A stretch of DNA of 7,444 nucleotides from an uncultured Chthoniobacterales bacterium. Its GTDB lineage: Bacteria; Verrucomicrobiota; Verrucomicrobiia; Chthoniobacterales; CAKUMP01. The stretch lies in contig CAKUMP010000113.1 in assembly GCA_934667795.1 (NCBI GenBank), positions 1 to 7,444 of the forward strand. Reading direction: 5' to 3'. How positions within the stretch are numbered: position 1 is the first letter of the stretch; each line of letters begins with the position of its first letter. Position numbers and translations under genes: made by a program. Shown piece by piece: positions 5,468 through 7,444 of this stretch. The notes under the pieces were generated by a model, which was given only the letters and a program-made list of their open reading frames with translations, ran no database searches and was not told the DNA's origin.

Positions 5468-6352
5468 ATGCAAATTCAGACATTCAAGATATTTTGTGAC
5501 GTGGCAGAGACTTCGAGTTTTTCGAAGGCTGCGGAATTGAATGGGGTGACGCAGAGTGCGGTCAGCCAGCAGATACGGGCATTGGAAGAGCGTTATCGGG
5601 TGATGCTGGTGGAGCGTGGGAAGAAGAATTTTGCGTTGACAGTGGAGGGGGAAGTTTTTTTGGAAGCGAGCCAGCAGATTCTGGAAATCATGAATGGGCT
5701 GGAAGGGCGGATTCGGGAATTGCGGAATATTGTGGCGGGGGAATTGCGAGTGGTATCGGTTTACAGTATCGGGCTGCATGAATTGCCGGTTTATTTAAAA
5801 GAGTTCAAAAAGCGGTATGAGGATGTGGATGTGAAAGTCGATTACCGGAGGTCCTCGCAGGTGTATATGGATGTGTATGAAGGACGGGCGGATATCGGGC
5901 TGGTTGCCTATCCGGTAAAGCGAAAGGGGCTGAATGTGGGCGCATTCTGGCGGGATCGTTTGATTATGATTTGTCCGCCGGAGCATCGGCTTGCGAAGAA
6001 AGAGAAAATTTCTTTAAAAGACCTGCAAGGAGAGAAATTTATCTCGTTTGAACCGGATTTACCGACACGGAAAGCGATTGATAAAGAGTTTAAGGGGAGA
6101 AAAGTGGATGTGAAGCAGGTCATGGAATTTGACAACATTGAGACCGTAAAGCGGGCGGTGGAGATTGAGAGTGGAATCTCGATCGTTCCTGAGACCACGG
6201 TGAAAGTGGAATGTGGAAGTGGAAGTTTGTGTGGAATTGCATTGGAAGAAGAACTGTGGCGGCCATTAGGCGTTGTGACCAAGCGAAACCGAGGTGTGAG
6301 CCCCGCCCAAAAACAATTTTTGAAATTGTTACATGACGGCCGGAGCGAATAG
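5468..6352 (+). CDS. LysR-type transcriptional regulator
   Basis: This is a 294-residue DNA-binding regulator of normal LysR length. The winged helix-turn-helix spans about residues 3-62: FKIFCDVAETSSFSKAAEL, then VTQSAVSQQIRALEE, LVERGKKNFALTVEG. The linker helix spans about 63-88. The periplasmic-binding-like effector domain spans about 92-285, with GRADIGLVAYPV (139-150) and ETVKRAVEIESGISIVPE (225-242). The effector domain recalls the CysL/CbbR-like branch, but the ligand cannot be read from sequence. Transcription probably starts from the strong promoter at 5394-5422, overlapped by a dyad that suits negative autoregulation. The divergent yggS is a possible target. The Shine-Dalgarno match (gaga) is weak. 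Its last 24 bases overlap the end of the convergent UbiA-like gene. Confidence 0.93.
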   Translation: MQIQTFKIFCDVAETSSFSKAAELNGVTQSAVSQQIRALEERYRVMLVERGKKNFALTVEGEVFLEASQQILEIMNGLEGRIRELRNIVAGELRVVSVYSIGLHELPVYLKEFKKRYEDVDVKVDYRRSSQVYMDVYEGRADIGLVAYPVKRKGLNVGAFWRDRLIMICPPEHRLAKKEKISLKDLQGEKFISFEPDLPTRKAIDKEFKGRKVDVKQVMEFDNIETVKRAVEIESGISIVPETTVKVECGSGSLCGIALEEELWRPLGVVTKRNRGVSPAQKQFLKLLHDGRSE

Positions 6353-7267
6353 CGTTTGCTCGAAAAAACTAAATTTGCTGACGAGGACGTCGGCGCTCCC
6401 AGCAGCGGTGATGTGTTGCCGCACTAAAAGAACAATCCACGGGAGGGTCAAGAGGCCATCATTGACCCAATCGAGTACCATGCGGCTGGTGATATGGGGG
6501 TGGAGGAATGCCAGAAGAATCTGGCTGAGTGAAAGGATTGCGGCGGGGAATAAAAGGATGGAAGTCGGGGACATGTGACTGTCAGAAAACCAGAAAAGGA
6601 ACAGCAGGCTGGCCAGTGCGAGGATGGGGAGGAGGATGAGAAGGTGGGTGAGGGTTTTGGAAGAGAGGAGCAGGGCCAGGGTTTGGACCCCATGGGCATG
6701 GTCACCATTTTGATCGCGGAGGTCACAGAGGCAAACATTCTGGAGAAGTGAAAGAAAGAGCCAGAAGGTCAGAAAAAGGGTAGCGGTCCAGGGAATCGTG
6801 CTGAAACGCCAGGCGGGATATAGGAGGGCTGCTCCGGTAATAAAAATGGGTGGAAGGAACGACTTCAGGAGCGGGATATCTTTCAAACGGATATGTAGTC
6901 CGGGAACGGGGATAAAATAGCCCAGTGTGACAACGCCCACGACCGGAATCGTGATCAAAGCGATGGGATCGTGGCGGAACAGGATATAAAGGAGGAGAAG
7001 GAGCAGGCAGAGCAGGGAATTTATCCCTAAAAAGCGGCGAGTCAGGGGAGAAACGGCTGGCCGGTTATTCAAGGGGTCGGCAGGATCCGGGATCCAGCGA
7101 TTTACACTATAAAAGAGGAATGTGCCCAAAAAAAGCGTGGGAAGATGGGGGGAAGCCTGCAGGGAAAGCAATTTGCTCAAATAAAAACCTAAAGCGGTCA
7201 CTGAGCAGGTTGTCCAGACGATCGTAAAAAAAATCGGAAATTGAAAAGTGGTCAATAAGGACGACAT
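6329..7267 (-). CDS. UbiA-like polytopic membrane prenyltransferase
   Basis: This 312-residue membrane protein has about eight or nine hydrophobic segments (roughly 10-34, 42-56, 82-97, 100-120, 133-150, 158-180, 205-227, 235-255, 268-284). Members of the UbiA superfamily move prenyl groups onto aromatic or other acceptors using two Asp-rich motifs that bind Mg-diphosphate. The second motif is clear: DLRDQNGDHAHGVQTL, with Asp182, Asp185 and Asp189. The first is unusual: NRWIPDPAD (56-64), with spacing shifted from the usual N-D-x-x-D-x-x-x-D. The substrate is unknown; no quinone, heme or chlorophyll genes lie nearby. After the last membrane segment the final 25 residues look added on, and residues 289-297 are encoded by a dispersed repeat. 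The ATG at 7267 has only a weak upstream GGA. It overlaps the LysR gene by 24 bases, tail to tail. Confidence 0.72.
   Translation of the reverse strand: MSSLLTTFQFPIFFTIVWTTCSVTALGFYLSKLLSLQASPHLPTLFLGTFLFYSVNRWIPDPADPLNNRPAVSPLTRRFLGINSLLCLLLLLLYILFRHDPIALITIPVVGVVTLGYFIPVPGLHIRLKDIPLLKSFLPPIFITGAALLYPAWRFSTIPWTATLFLTFWLFLSLLQNVCLCDLRDQNGDHAHGVQTLALLLSSKTLTHLLILLPILALASLLFLFWFSDSHMSPTSILLFPAAILSLSQILLAFLHPHITSRMVLDWVNDGLLTLPWIVLLVRQHITAAGSADVLVSKFSFFEQTLFAPAVM
6378..6401 (-). repeat. dispersed hairpin repeat, copy 2, inside the UbiA-like gene end
   Basis: The reverse complement of these 24 bases matches 1685-1708 with two differences. Here it encodes residues 289-297 (GSADVLVS region) of the UbiA-like protein, after its last membrane segment. 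This suggests that the repeat landed at the gene's end and was read through to a new stop. Confidence 0.65.
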
Positions 7268-7444
7268 GGGAAATAAATCCGGAAATAAAAAAAATTCAAT
7301 ATATCGCGATCTGAAAGCAGGTTGTCCTTGACGTTTGTTAAATTTCTCTTCTACATGGTGGAGGTTTTCTATAATCGGACCATGTTAGAAGAGAAATGCA
7401 AGCCTTAAAATTTGGACGTAAGGTTTGAATTGATCAATCAGTAC
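7268..7444. other. gene-free right edge, upstream of the UbiA-like gene
   Basis: No gene can be supported here. Near the UbiA-like start the minus strand has TATATT (7303-7298) with AGGACA (7328-7323) 19 bases upstream, a weak promoter candidate at best. The rest is dominated by the long inverted repeat at 7342-7397. Short frames starting at 7382 and 7396 stop after 8 and 10 codons. Confidence 0.4.
7342..7397. promoter_or_regulatory. long inverted repeat around a TATAAT box
   Basis: The left arm 7342-7359 (atttctcttctacatggt) and right arm 7379-7397 are reverse complements over 18 positions, with a single inserted base in the right arm. The 19-base centre holds TATAAT (7370-7375) on the plus strand, but the -35 region, which falls inside the left arm, is poor. 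It may be a large operator governing a gene beyond the right edge, or a strong RNA hairpin in a transcript. It starts 75 bases upstream of the UbiA-like start codon. Confidence 0.6.

Noticed and set aside
7382..7428. Short frames of 8 and 10 codons after the TATAAT at the right edge, possible leader peptides
   Set aside because: They are too short, have no run of regulatory codons, and no downstream gene is visible to be attenuated.

Overview
The window looks like chromosome of a Gram-negative bacterium. It encodes a Kdo transferase for lipopolysaccharide assembly and otherwise mostly housekeeping or metabolic genes. The PVC group (Verrucomicrobia, Lentisphaerae or Planctomycetes) is my best guess. 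That guess rests on my memory of how the ThuA-like, LysR and UbiA-like proteins read in those phyla, and on short GC-rich hairpin repeats between genes. It is an inference, not a measurement.

Layout, left to right. (1) The last codons of an unrecognised gene run straight into a small membrane-anchored protein of FxLYD-like type; stop and start overlap by one base. (2) That gene converges on a Xi-class glutathione transferase (YqjG/ECM4 type, minus strand), and a perfect hairpin covers both stop codons. (3) About 330 bases without a gene hold a mosaic of small dyad repeats. (4) A ThuA-family protein follows (plus strand). (5) tRNA-Glu(UUC) lies on the minus strand with an encoded CCA, and a perfect hairpin folds back over that CCA end. 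(6) An AT-rich gap leads to waaA/kdtA (plus strand). (7) waaA converges on yggS (minus strand), with a gap carrying a 20-bp perfect inverted repeat. (8) yggS and a LysR-type regulator diverge from a short AT-rich control region, which holds a near-consensus sigma70 promoter overlapping a 9-bp perfect dyad. (9) lysR overlaps, tail to tail, a UbiA-like membrane protein on the minus strand. The last residues of that protein are encoded by a second copy of a repeat from region 3. (10) The right edge carries a long inverted repeat around a TATAAT box and no recognisable gene.

The genes do not form one pathway. Apart from the coupled pair at the left edge, they are single-gene units in mixed orientation. 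I found no defence system, CRISPR array, transposase or other coherent new system. The parts most worth a second look are the dispersed repeats and where they lie (on a tRNA 3' end, across stop codons, inside a C-terminus), plus the two dyads that overlap promoter elements.
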